A stretch of 64,000 bases of DNA from Adineta ricciae (lineage: Eukaryota; Rotifera; Eurotatoria; Adinetida; Adinetidae): contig CAJNOJ010000004.1 in assembly GCA_905250025.1 (NCBI GenBank), positions 620,001 through 684,000 of the forward strand, read 5' to 3'. Of this stretch, positions 1-10,678 are shown piece after piece (positions within the stretch are counted from its first letter, which is position 1; each line of letters begins with the position of its first letter). A program made the translations under genes and the position numbers. The notes below the pieces were generated by a model. That model searched no databases and was not told where the DNA came from. It saw only the letters and a program-made list of their open reading frames with translations.

Positions 1-1329
1 CTTTACACGCTACCGGACGATTTTTCGATAACCATTTAGCTTTGTAGACAGCACCTAATTCGCCAAAATAAAACAAAGATATTACCTTTTTTCACGAATT
101 TAAATTCGACATACCAAATGCACCTTTTCCCAATTGATCACCTAATTCAATGTCATTAACTGGAATTTCACGCACTACTTGAACAGGTACAACAACAAGC
201 GAATGAGTCGATTCGTGTGTTCCACTGGCAGCACCTTGTTCGAAACATAGATAACATAAATCATAATTCGCACATGTATCACATTTAAATCTTAAACCTT
301 TAATTTCCATATCACATCCATCACAAACAATCGAAGCATGTACATCATTTTTATAGAATTCCCTGAGTTTAGTTAGTGTGACATCATCATCAGTAACTTC
401 TCTACCGAAGATTTCACCGGGTATTTTGAAATGAGCAAAGACATGGCCACTTTTATGACGATTTGATTCACGACGACGTTCAAAACATCGCGAACACAGA
501 TTGACTCTTTCACAATTTAAACATTTATAACGATCGGTTCGTATAGGAGAAGAACTACACGCAAAGAAACGTACTCTATGAAACTCTCCATTTTCAGCAT
601 CTACGGAGTTCTCATGTGCAAGCATTAGTTGTAAAATTTTCATCAATACTGCATTACGAATGGCCTTCTCCTCTTTTTCATTTCCCTTTTTGTCTTCTAA
701 ACAAAGTTACATCGTTATTGAATGAACAAACACTAGTTCTGGTAGTGAAAATTTGCTACTATACTTTCTTCGTCTTGTACTTCAGCAAGAATAGTCGATG
801 CTGCTTGTTCAGCACTCTCTGGATGTGGTTGCTTGACTACTGCCGTTTTGTATTCATCATCTAAAGAGAACTAGCGTACTGAATTCTCACAGACAAAAAC
901 TTGTATCAAACTGCTATATTCTTTCATTGATTGAGCTTTGCTGCGAGCAGCTGGCTGTCCGAAAGTTACATTCTGCAGAAGTTGTTCACAATCTCGCCGT
1001 GTTCCTAAATAAATCGTTCAATTTTTTACTAAAAAAATACAAATGAAATGTACACCTTTTAAAATGACCGTTCCTTTGCGTTGCGCATCGTTGTGTTGTA
1101 TTGTGTATGTTTCATAGACTTTGATCGATTCTGGAGACGATTTAATTTGATTCATTTGCACAATATCGAAATTTTCTGTGTTCGACCATCGTACTAAGCA
1201 AAACTGTTCTTCTGCGTCTTCATTATTGTCTGGTATAGATAATATTTAATTGGTACATATCACTCAATATGTACAAAGGTGCTCACTCGTTTGTTTACTA
1301 TTCGCTTTAGTCTGACAACGCCGAAACAT
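1..1329 (-). CDS. ZZ-type zinc finger protein kinase, N-terminal part (runs off the window)
   Basis: Six exons keep one frame: 1329-1287, 1229-1056, 1004-912, 860-765, 696-115 and 54-1. Introns are 51-68 bases with GT-AG ends. The 347 visible residues start with an unrecognised region rich in charged residues. Two ZZ-like Cys/His fingers follow (about residues 180-230 and 255-305); the second has CDGC, CDTC and CYLC pairs. A protein kinase domain then begins: glycine loop GKGAFGAVYKA and, 14 residues on, VACK with the ATP-binding lysine. ZZ fingers bind peptides and the kinase presumably phosphorylates protein, but the substrate is unknown. The rest of the kinase lies beyond base 1. The start is the first ATG of exon 1. 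Exon joins are my inference from phase and splice signals; the fingers and kinase loop are read directly. Confidence 0.85.
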
Positions 1330-1702
1330 AATGAACGCTCTACCGAATAACACGAATCTTTATCTACAATATAACGTATGTCACATCCGTCATGCGTATT
1401 ATGACAATTGCAACATGTCGTGTTGTGTTACTCGTCACTTTACTTTTATCAAAGTGCATCGGATAGTTGGAGAAACAGAAAGTATGACTTCTGTTGACTT
1501 TACTTCTTTTCTTTTCAATGTTATCAATACTTTCTTTCGATAAAATTTATCTTCTCGGACGAAGAACTAGACACCTATTTTAGATTACATATGCTAATGA
1601 ATCATAATGTCCAACGAAAACAATCTATTTATGATTGGATACAAAATACAATACCAGCACATATAAAAATGGGCGTTTCTAGTAAATGAGTCAGTCAATA
1701 TT
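1330..1702. other. Intergenic region
   Basis: Lies between the divergent 5' end of the ZZ kinase gene and the 3' end of the TM6SF-like gene. A 70-codon open frame on the plus strand (1331-1543) has no recognisable motif and is probably chance. Confidence 0.4.
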
Positions 1703-2953
1703 CTAATAAAACTCTCTATCTCTATTTCCAGTACACACACGAAAAGCGAGCAATTGTGGTACGATTGCTAGAATCAAATTGAGACCAACAGATGTCCACC
1801 AATTGTTTAGTGGAATAGCCGACCACGATGACTCAGGAAATAAAGGTGGATCATGTAATGAAGACAGCAGATATGAAAATTGAGCTTGAGCAGCAGCTCC
1901 AGCATGCACCATGGTCCAGTCGGGAAACCAATTGTATTGTGATGGCTGTTGGTCATAGAAGATCAATGCATTGATTGCTAGGTAATAATAGGCTACGAAA
2001 TAAAATCCATACGTTAAAAGTTGAACTGTAGGAAAACCTGATTTGTTCAGTATGTACGGTTCATAATCATAATAAAAGCTATTCTTGGTTAGCGGTGTTT
2101 TCAGTGCATGTAATACACGAAATATAGCAAATAAGATGGCAAATATAAAATACCCAATGAACAAAATATCCAGAGGACGTGCGTTTAACGATTTTCGACT
2201 TGGTACTTTTCGATTTTCTTTATTCTGCTGTTGAATAAAAGCCTGTCGTGAGTGACATTGTCGAAGCAGGAAAATCAATGGAAACATCATATAAGGTACG
2301 TTCAAAAGACACGATGGTTTAATATGACTACCGAATTGACCCACTGCAGCGCCACCAACCAATACAATCAATGAGTTAATAATCGAGCCACACCAAAACA
2401 AAGATAGAAAACGAAAAAATTTCGTTTTCGTTTGCTGTTTTAACATACAATATATCATGATTAAGTACAATAGGAAATGCATTGTTCCATCCCAATAATT
2501 GATAAATAAACCATGGCCAGTTTTCAGATAGACTTCGCCTTGTTCCAAATAGAAGAGGAACGCTGATGAATAACCATCAATTGTCAAAGCTAACAGAAGA
2601 TCAGCAATGGCAGTGAATGAAAAGATTGTAAATACATAGAAATACAATTCTTTTTTAACGTGAAGTAAATGTTTAATTAATAAGAAGTATGTTAATGGTG
2701 CGACTGCGATGCATATCACTGCACTGTAAAGGAAAACGTTCAATGAGTCTTTCATTTCTTTCATGTACGATAAAATGTAGCAAATTGGTACGGATAGAAA
2801 TGAAACACCGATGACACCGCACAGTACACGAGTCGGTGGTGATTCGATGTTCACTGATTTCACCAGTGGTTTGCTTTTTGCACTTGGTTCGTTCGTTGCT
2901 AATGCTTTTTCATCAGTGCCGGTCGGCAATTTGGTGTTTTTTCTTCGACTCAT
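1703..2953 (-). CDS. TM6SF-like multipass membrane protein with EXPERA-type domains
   Basis: A single exon encodes 416 residues with about nine or ten hydrophobic segments. The segment around FINYWDGTMHFLLYL has the Asp/His pattern of EXPERA domains (sterol isomerase EBP, TMEM97, TM6SF), and a second half of similar design follows. Length is close to vertebrate TM6SF1/2 (about 370-377). In vertebrates TM6SF proteins sit in ER and Golgi membranes and affect lipid export; the same role here is inference. The open frame runs 19 codons further upstream without an ATG, so I start at the first ATG (2953), before SRRKNTKLP. The N terminus is a charged cytoplasmic tail. Confidence 0.8.
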   Translation of the reverse strand: MSRRKNTKLPTGTDEKALATNEPSAKSKPLVKSVNIESPPTRVLCGVIGVSFLSVPICYILSYMKEMKDSLNVFLYSAVICIAVAPLTYFLLIKHLLHVKKELYFYVFTIFSFTAIADLLLALTIDGYSSAFLFYLEQGEVYLKTGHGLFINYWDGTMHFLLYLIMIYCMLKQQTKTKFFRFLSLFWCGSIINSLIVLVGGAAVGQFGSHIKPSCLLNVPYMMFPLIFLLRQCHSRQAFIQQQNKENRKVPSRKSLNARPLDILFIGYFIFAILFAIFRVLHALKTPLTKNSFYYDYEPYILNKSGFPTVQLLTYGFYFVAYYYLAINALIFYDQQPSQYNWFPDWTMVHAGAAAQAQFSYLLSSLHDPPLFPESSWSAIPLNNWWTSVGLNLILAIVPQLLAFRVCTGNRDREFY

Positions 2954-3175
2954 TCGTGTGAGTTGACTGTGTTCGATGTCAACGTCTTTATGTTGTGACA
3001 AACAGAACAAAATCTACGAGACAACGGTTTGTCTGTTGATTCACCAATCGTATCGAGTAAGGAGAAGTAACGATTAGCGACGCTTTCTGTTGCACAGAGT
3101 GAACCTCGATGAACAACTTTATTTTGTACAGGAACATTAAAAACAACACAATCACTCTTACAAAAGACGAAAGTA

Positions 3176-4138
3176 TCATGTTCTACAAGGGATTCTGTAT
3201 GATAGCTTCATCAAAGCAACTGTCAACGTTTTCCGGAATAGACGCGATGTTAAAGTTGATAAATAAAATGATTTAATATTAATAACGTAATATAAATTAT
3301 TCGTTAAATTAAATAAAAAATTCCTAACAGTCCAATGTCCGACATTCCTAATGTCATACATAGTAGTTACAAAGTACCAGTACGTAATGATCCATTGTAA
3401 TATAAAGAAAGTCGTTACAAATACTTGAGCGAACACCATGGTAACAAATTGATTTCGAAAATGTCTTCGTTTGGTTTTGCTGATTTCCATTACGCGTTGG
3501 CGACTCTGACTGAATCTTCGATGAGTCAATGATACCAATATTAACATGACTAGGGGTGTCAGAATACCGTGTATACTTATGTACCATGCACTATTCGATA
3601 GTGCATTGGTTGTATTACATCCAATTCCAGGTATAATGTCGTTCAAAATCGGAGCATAACTGGACATGATGCTGCTGATAACGATTGTAATACCAATCAA
3701 CCAAGGAACCATTTTTGATTGAAGAAGGAAACGTACTCGATGGGTTGGGGAATAAGTGCAGACAAGTCGATCGATCAGAGACATGATTAGTAGATTCATC
3801 GATAATTGTGGGAGAAAGACTAGTGAAAAAATTTTCATTTTACATCTCAAACGATTGGACTTGCTTGGAGTAAGATCTTCCATTGATAGATTCAGATAGT
3901 TTGGAAAGAGATTGACAAAAATATTGATGATATCAACACAGGATCCACATAGAGTGTAAATGCAGAATGAAGTTCTTCGTAGTACAGGTTGAAGAAACGT
4001 AAAACAGTTACCGATAAATCCAAGGAGGCCCAAGATAGTAATTACCAACGGAAGTTGATCAACAAAGTAGTGTTGTATAATATTTAGGACTAGGACAGTT
4101 TCACTTGGTAAGAGATATGTCTGATTATCGGCGGACAT
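3176..4138 (-). CDS. Rhodopsin-like G protein-coupled receptor (orphan)
   Basis: A single exon encodes 320 residues with seven hydrophobic segments. TM1 has GNCFTF. TM3 ends in SLIDRL, a variant of the class A DRY motif. TM7 ends in an NxxxFY-type stretch in place of NPxxY. Two extracellular Cys that could form the usual disulfide are present (LRCKM before TM3, GIGCN in the second loop). The N terminus carries an Asn-x-Thr glycosylation site. It resembles the large family of divergent, peptide-receptor-like GPCRs of bdelloids; ligand unknown. Its stop is only about 220 bases from the TM6SF-like start, on the same strand. Confidence 0.85.
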   Translation of the reverse strand: MSADNQTYLLPSETVLVLNIIQHYFVDQLPLVITILGLLGFIGNCFTFLQPVLRRTSFCIYTLCGSCVDIINIFVNLFPNYLNLSMEDLTPSKSNRLRCKMKIFSLVFLPQLSMNLLIMSLIDRLVCTYSPTHRVRFLLQSKMVPWLIGITIVISSIMSSYAPILNDIIPGIGCNTTNALSNSAWYISIHGILTPLVMLILVSLTHRRFSQSRQRVMEISKTKRRHFRNQFVTMVFAQVFVTTFFILQWIITYWYFVTTMYDIRNVGHWTVRNFLFNLTNNLYYVINIKSFYLSTLTSRLFRKTLTVALMKLSYRIPCRT

Positions 4139-5407
4139 TTTTCAGTGTGATATTGACGTAGGCGCGAGATTTGAAAACATCATTAGACTCATTTGATCGT
4201 GAGAATGATTAGAAAGAAAGTGTCAGATACGAGCAGATGTTCCATGAAAACGGGTAAATGTTGTCGAACGGAATGACACAGCAACACATGAATGCATGAG
4301 AATGTCAAAATATTATCAATTATGAATATGATATGATTGTTCTAATGATGAGATGCGCTGTTTGTTTTTATTGAAATTGAAAATACTTGAAAGTACTGCG
4401 TCATACTTACTAGTAATAAGTTTTGCGTTACAGTAATCGATTCCGTACCAGTTGTATGAATAACTAAAAGTGTACCATAAGGTGCAACGTGAAAAGCTTA
4501 ATGGAATTATTTTTCAACAAAAAAATTCTATGTAACTAATGTTCTCAGTACCCAAAATTTGCCCCTCAATGCTGTATCGATTTTGAAAACAAAAAGACGC
4601 AGTTATAAATTAAGTGGCCTTATGTAAATTGTAGAGCTTTTCACACTGTGTCTTATGGTACATTTTGGTTGTTCATACAATATGTTAAGAGATTGAAAAC
4701 TAGTCTCTTCTCGTATGATGTATTCTAGTATAACCAACCGAAATATGTTTTATGGATAATTAATATGGTGACATTAGTCGAAACACGATCAAAAGCATAG
4801 AGCTTTTCTTCTTTACAACATTATACAGAATGAAAATTCGATGAGATTTATCATAAGGGGTTGAGGTATCGCTCTACGCACTTTTGAGATATCCTAAGTA
4901 TATTCGATCGGTATTCGTTCTCGGCCATATATCGTAGCCTTTGGTGATTTGAATCTTGACAAAAATTTGGAAATTGTTGTTACCAACTGTGATACGAATA
5001 ATATATTCCTTGTCTATGGCTGTTCCAACGAAACATTCGGAAATCAAAATTGGTACCCAATGAGATACTAGAGTCTTCATTATTTAATTACTCTAGATGA
5101 TTTAAATCAATATGAAAACACAGATACGGTTGTAGCGTGTTAGGATATAGACACACTAGTTAAGATGTGCTTGTAAATCATTTTACTTCGTTTCTTGACT
5201 CTGTTGAACTACGTATGTAATTACAACATGTGCACAACTGAGTAAGAGTATTAATGGATAGTTTTCTAATTATATCTTTGAAATAGTAATCCGCTTTTGT
5301 TTCTCATTTAATTAATACTTCGCGTGTCAGTAGCAACATGCATACGCTTTGCACGCAGAGATAAATACTTTTTCTATTGAAAACACCTATGATTACGACC
5401 ATATCAC
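4139..5407. other. Intergenic region with a hairpin repeat
   Basis: Separates two divergently transcribed GPCR genes. It holds the inverted repeat at 4452-4680. A 68-codon minus-strand open frame at 4874-5080 has no family I recognise and no clear splice partners. Otherwise I see AT-rich non-coding sequence. Confidence 0.4.
4452..4680. repeat. Imperfect inverted repeat, MITE-like hairpin
   Basis: The left arm at about 4452-4500 and the right arm at about 4633-4680 are reverse complements over roughly 48 bases with several mismatches. Both share the core GTACCATAAG and GTGAAAAGCT. The loop is about 130 bases. No clear target-site duplication is visible, so it could be an old non-autonomous transposon or an unrelated palindrome. 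Confidence 0.55.
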
Positions 5408-6334
5408 ATGCTTGAATCTGTCCAGAAATATTTCTGCCAATTCGGTGGATCGATCTTGATATGTATTGGTACAATCAGCTGTTTTGTGAACTTACTTGTC
5501 TTTTGTCAAAAGAATCTACGCAAGAATCCATGTTCGATCTATTTGATGGCATATAATTGTTCAAACCTTTTCCAAACCTATCCAATCCTACGCATGATAT
5601 CATTACTCACTCATGACAACATCATACCTATGTTATATAATGTTGATCTGTGCCGTTTCAGCGTCTATATAAGTCTTCTCGTCGATATTTTAAGTCCGAG
5701 TTATTTACTTATGGCTGCTATCGAACGATTATTCATAACATCATTAGATACTCGCTTCCAACGTTTCAGTACACGTCGCTTTACTTGCATGTGTGTCCTT
5801 GTAGGAACACTATTTTGGGCGTTATTTCATGGTTTTCTCTTAGACTTGACGAATGTTGCACAACTTACACCAAATTATTTCCTTTGTTACGTTGATTATC
5901 GTCCGTATCTAGCATATTATTGTCTTATAATCAAATCAATTTTAACACCAGTACTCATGATAATATTAGCAATGCAAATTCTATACAATATACGGAGGAT
6001 TCATCTCGTGACATCAGTTCATGCATTTTTAAACAAACGGCTAACTCGAGAAATTGTTCGAGAGAAAATTCATTTCAAAGACCAACAGTTGATTCGTATT
6101 CTTCTCACTCAAATTGGTATTTATACGTTATTTAATGTCACAGGATCAATCTATATCATTCATAAACATATCATTCAATATAAAACAAAACCTATTAATC
6201 AATTACAGATAGAATTGTTTCTTCAGTATTTAACCACAGTTTACAACTATATTCCATGTTGTATTGGATGTTATTGTAATGCATTGGCATCGCAAATGTT
6301 TCGTACTGACACCAAGAAGATCTTGTTTTATTAA
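5408..6334 (+). CDS. Rhodopsin-like G protein-coupled receptor (orphan)
   Basis: A single exon encodes 308 residues with seven hydrophobic stretches. TM3 ends in AAIERLF, a DRY-like variant with Glu-Arg. VDLCRF and YFLCYV supply the usual TM3/loop-2 cysteine pair. TM7 is a cysteine-rich YNYIPCCIGCYCN, where NPxxY is not recognisable. The extracellular N terminus is very short (about 12 residues), so an upstream exon is possible, though none is obvious. It belongs to the same broad divergent receptor group as the neighbours but is on the opposite strand; ligand and coupling are unknown. Confidence 0.82.
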   Translation: MLESVQKYFCQFGGSILICIGTISCFVNLLVFCQKNLRKNPCSIYLMAYNCSNLFQTYPILRMISLLTHDNIIPMLYNVDLCRFSVYISLLVDILSPSYLLMAAIERLFITSLDTRFQRFSTRRFTCMCVLVGTLFWALFHGFLLDLTNVAQLTPNYFLCYVDYRPYLAYYCLIIKSILTPVLMIILAMQILYNIRRIHLVTSVHAFLNKRLTREIVREKIHFKDQQLIRILLTQIGIYTLFNVTGSIYIIHKHIIQYKTKPINQLQIELFLQYLTTVYNYIPCCIGCYCNALASQMFRTDTKKILFY

Positions 6335-6461
6335 AGCTTCTCTCTCGTAACATTGTATTGATAGAGACTGACAAGTTATTGTCTAGGACATCAGTTTTAT
6401 TTCTCGAAGAAGATAAGAAACTAGTTTTTCAGCATGTGTGTGTGTACTGTTCTGTCAACTG

Positions 6462-7577
6462 CTATGCATTGATTTGTTCCATTGGAATCATGTGTGCGAC
6501 TTGTTCCGGAGGATTTTCTTGTCGAAGGCGTAGAAAAGCAAGAAATTCATGTCGAAAAAGTTGACTTGATAATGTGCACAAATAAAAACTTATACACGGG
6601 CCAAGAAGGCCAACGAACGAGAGCACATTGCCAATCAGACCTTGTTTTGCTAGGACCAATGCATCTTTTCGTGAATTATCATCCAGTATATTGAATGTTC
6701 CACCAATCGATCCAGCAGCCGATGTTGCCATGAACAGAAGAGATTGAATGAGAATAATTTGAATCAGTTGACGATCGATAAATCTAGTTCGCCGATAACG
6801 GTTACTATCAGCATGGACATCTGCAACACCTCGTATCGATCGTCGAACGTTGCGGATAGTCAACACGCCAAAGATAAGCATGGCGACAAATGGAATCATA
6901 CTCCAGATAACTAGGATAAAGAAACCATTGACTTGTTGAAATAGATTGGGTTGACCAAGGCATACGACTGGTTGTGAACTGACTGTGTAGAAGATGAGTA
7001 AAGGTACTTGTGTAATGGCAATGAAGATAGTAGTTAATGGAATCAAATGATTAGAAACGCGAATAGAATTCCAACCACGGAATGTAACAGACGATGAAGT
7101 ACACCAAAATCTAGAACAAAAGAGAACAAAACGGAATGATTTGCTCGGACACCTTCACTTACCGATCAGCTGACGCAAGTGCTATGAACCAACAGGGTAA
7201 AATTCTAGATGACAAAATGAGTACGTTAAATCGATAGAAAATTTTAAAAAATACCTTAACCATGAGAACAGAAAGGTTAAGAACTTGCAAAGGAATACCG
7301 AAGGTATAAATAAGGATCTACCATAACCAAATTGAAGAACACGTATTGGTAAAACGATAAGGATGACGCCAAAGCCTGCAATAGTCGATGCCATGAAGTA
7401 TCTTGCACATGGATTTGTCCGAAGAGTCGGACGTGTAAATACGCATAGATTCAATAAATGTCCAATGAAACCTACAATAAACATTGTAATACACCAGTAT
7501 CGAGTAAACATTACGGATGTCGTAGTGATAGCACTAAGTGCATCTGCATAGCTGTTGGTAACGTTTGATGAAGACAT
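6462..7577 (-). CDS. Rhodopsin-like G protein-coupled receptor (orphan), three exons
   Basis: Exons 7577-7255, 7204-7163 and 7110-6462 are joined by introns of 50 and 52 bases and give 337 residues in one frame. The 42-base middle exon carries the end of TM3. Across the second junction it yields ASADRFW, a conserved Asp-Arg as in the DRY motif. FLCKF before TM3 and VVCLG in loop 2 are the likely disulfide cysteines. Two Asn glycosylation sites lie in the N terminus, and a basic third intracellular loop contains RRTRFIDR. Ligand unknown. Confidence 0.88.
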
Positions 7578-8514
7578 TGCAAGAATGATCTCAAATAGAA
7601 AATGTTTCTCTAAAATTGATTATAACAAATCCAAATGATCTCATCACTACCGAACTTTTTTCGATACATCTTCTAATAGTTCATATATTCTAGGTATTTG
7701 TGTGTTCATGGACTTCCAAACTTCTTGATCATTGAGATAAAACAAGCCTTTTCACATATTTATACACCTAGCGATATTCCAAATCATCATGACCTAATAC
7801 GTTTTCGAGAAGAGTTCAAAATGACACTGTCTTTCCTATAAATAAAGCTTTTCGCTATGTCTCTATGCATTAAGTTGATAATATCAGACATATTCGAGCG
7901 TAGAAGATATTTTTAATCTGACAGATGTTCTCTTATGGATTCTCATTATGCAGCAGCGTACCACTTTTTACGGACTATCCTTCTCTTTTCAAGTGATTAA
8001 CTTAGATAAAAAGGATGAAGTACTCGTTGTAGCTTATTTCAACACAACAAAACCAGCCGTCAACTGTTCTTTTCGGTAGAAAGTAAAATTGTCCTGACAG
8101 ATATCCACTGAGGCAGAATACTCCTAAAAACAAGACAACTTTCGTCCTTTTTTATCAAGTTATACTGACATATGCAATCCTATTAGTCGAGTTATCGAGT
8201 ACTCCATTGTAAACCTTCGAAACGTATTCATGTACAGAATAAGCTATTGTGTGATATTTATTCTACGTAAATTCATTTTGCTTGTACATAATTGTATGAC
8301 TGACAAGTCCGTTTCTAAAATAAGTCTTGTTTTTCTGTTTACTGTGTACAACGAATATCCATCGGTACGATATCCTTTTCAAATAATAACTGCACAATTA
8401 ATCCACTCTTTATATAGAATAAAACAACAATAACAACAAAACATAGTGAATGTGTACGGTAATACTTGATAATGCGATTGCTTTCTTTTCCTTTTTTTTT
8501 CTATTCACATAGAA
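7578..8514. other. Intergenic region, shared upstream area of divergent genes
   Basis: Lies between the start of the three-exon GPCR (minus) and the start of the kelch gene (plus), so it probably holds both promoters. I see no convincing coding frame or repeat; an open frame at 8230-8433 lacks any motif. Confidence 0.4.
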
Positions 8515-10580
8515 ATGTCATGGTTAAATGATTATACGAAACCCAAATGGTAAATAAATCTTCAACGAACAAATCTTTTCGATATTCAAGCTTCCATTTA
8601 GGCCACTATGGTGTCGTCTACTTACATTCGGTGGTTTGTTTGTTGTTCTACCTTTGCTTATCATAACTACATCCGTGCTTACTCCCATTCTTCTGACAAA
8701 ACACCATCGACATCAACATAATCCAGCTATTATCAGTAAGTAAAGATTTCCGACACTGCACTTGCTAAACGTCTTTGGTTTTGTTTTCTGAACAACATTC
8801 TTTCAATATAACTTATGTCGTGACGGGTGAGATTGGTTTTTTGTATCCAATCGACAGTGTTGATCCGACTACTTACAATCAAATAGCACACGAAGTAAGT
8901 TGATGAGATCTGTTTTAGTTCAACACTCAATCTTGTTCATCAGTTTGAAAATAAACTCAAACTACAAACAGAGGATACTTTACAATTGGAAAAAGTCTAT
9001 CAAGAATTAGCTCAGCAATCGTAAGTGACCATACCGGAACAATTCTTACTGTGATGTTTGTTGGTTTTTCATTTAGACAATGTAATTATTTTCTTCCAAG
9101 TATCGATGATACGCTTTTCGTTTTTCAATTTCATTTACGTCATTCATCATCCGTTTGCAAAAATCAACTTTGTCGGAAAAAGCTGGATGCAAGTGTATAC
9201 CATCAATTGCATACTATCACTTATTTTCCCATTCAAATCAGTTACAGTACTACATTGGAATTAAATCTCTGCTCGATTGTCGGATTTCCAAATACAGGTA
9301 ACTATTCCAAATGTTGTTCAAAGAAAAATCAATATAGTTGTCATTTTACTCGAGAAACATCCTCAACCGACTTGTATACAGATCCTATTTCATGGGCACC
9401 AGCCGTTCGTATTGTTACCACCTCCGCACCTTCAGCAAGTATCTGTCAATCGAATTCATCTGGTAAATCTATTTCTCTGAACAATTCTGCTTGAATCTGT
9501 AATCTAGATCGACGAAACAAATGGATTATCGTCGGAAATATGTCCGAAGCTATCATGGATCATCGAAGTACACTCGTTTTAGAAGAGAATTCCATCCTTA
9601 TAACTGGCGGTGCAAAAGATCAGCTTTTCTTTTCTGATGCAGTTCAAAACTATCAATTCGCCAATCAATCCTTGTTACTACGCGTCAACAAATCAATGAT
9701 CGTCAAACGTTTTCTTCACTCAACTGATCGTCTACCATTATCAGGTTTAATTCTTCTTACTGGTACAACGCCAATTTCCACATCCAAAGAACAGACGATT
9801 GCTGAACTATTAGATCCGATATCAGGTCAAACAAAGTCCATTGAAATGTTAACTAATCGACGATTCCATACATCTGTCGTTATCCCTACTGACGATAAAG
9901 TTGTCCTAATTGGTGGAAACAATTACTCGTCGACAGTTCTGTCAACTGGTGATGTATTCAATGGCACACATTTTATTCCAATCTTGAATACAATGATGGT
10001 TCAACGTATCTACCACACAGCTACATACATACCAACGTTGAATAAAGTTCTCATTATCGGTGGAAGGGATGCTGAACATAGTGAACGAAATACATACAAT
10101 ACAATCGAATTCTACGATGTAACTTCGAATATGTTTGAAAGACTACCGAATATTACCATGACGACTGCTCGAGCTCGACATACAGCAACGTATATTCCAT
10201 CTCCTGTAAACAAACTTTTGATCATTGGTGGGGAAAATAATGAGAGTCATTATTTAGATAGCTGTGAACTATTCGATATTCAAACACTAACATTTACGAA
10301 GTATGGAAATATCAATTTTGGACGTTATGATCATCAAGCTATATTATTAAACAACCATAATAATATCTTAATCACAGATGGTATATCGAATAGTATTTCG
10401 ATTATACAGTCCGAGATTTTCAGTTTGAAGACAATGTCAGCGTGTCAAGCAGGTGAAATGAATACGCTTCGGGAACGATTCACATCGACATTAATACCGT
10501 CGACTGGTGAAGTTCTTGTTTGTGGTGGTAGAGACGTATTCTACAGTGCATTGAACAGTTGTGAACTATATGTTCCGTGA
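8515..10580 (+). CDS. Membrane-anchored kelch-repeat protein
   Basis: Exons read as 8515-8549, 8602-8735, about 8832-8894, 8944-9020, 9077-9462 and 9508-10580. The N terminus (MSWLNDYTKPKW) precedes one strong hydrophobic segment (LLTFGGLFVVLPLLIITTSV), which suggests a type II membrane protein. A cysteine-rich stalk region follows. Residues from about 230 form six or so kelch blades, each with a hydrophobic run ending in Gly-Gly (ILITGG, VVLIGG, VLIIGG, LLIIGG, VLVCGG) and an upstream MxxxRxxHTAT-type strand. A beta-propeller outside the cell is inferred; ligand unknown. The join between exon 2 (phase 1) and the next exon (phase 0) does not fit with the splice sites I can see. That part of the model is unsure, or the gene may carry a small lesion there. 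Confidence 0.75.
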
Positions 10581-10678
10581 TAATGTATTTCTAATCTACT
10601 TTGTCGTTTACGATAGAAGAAAAAGATAGAGTAAATAGGAAGTTAACGATTAGTACAGATAAGGAAACGTTTTCTTCG

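Noticed and set aside
871-1329. A separate small three-exon gene ending in TAG at 871-873
   Set aside because: The frame can be carried on by splicing 912 to 860 with a 51-base GT-AG intron in matching phase, and it then runs into the ZZ-finger kinase exons. One gene explains the data better.
4874-5080. A 68-codon minus-strand gene
   Set aside because: No family, no splice partner and no promoter-like signal found; kept only as a remark in the intergenic entry.
9298-9337. A 40-base intron inside the kelch gene stalk region
   Set aside because: It has GT and AG ends, but removing it puts the following exon out of frame with the kelch repeats. Reading straight through kee
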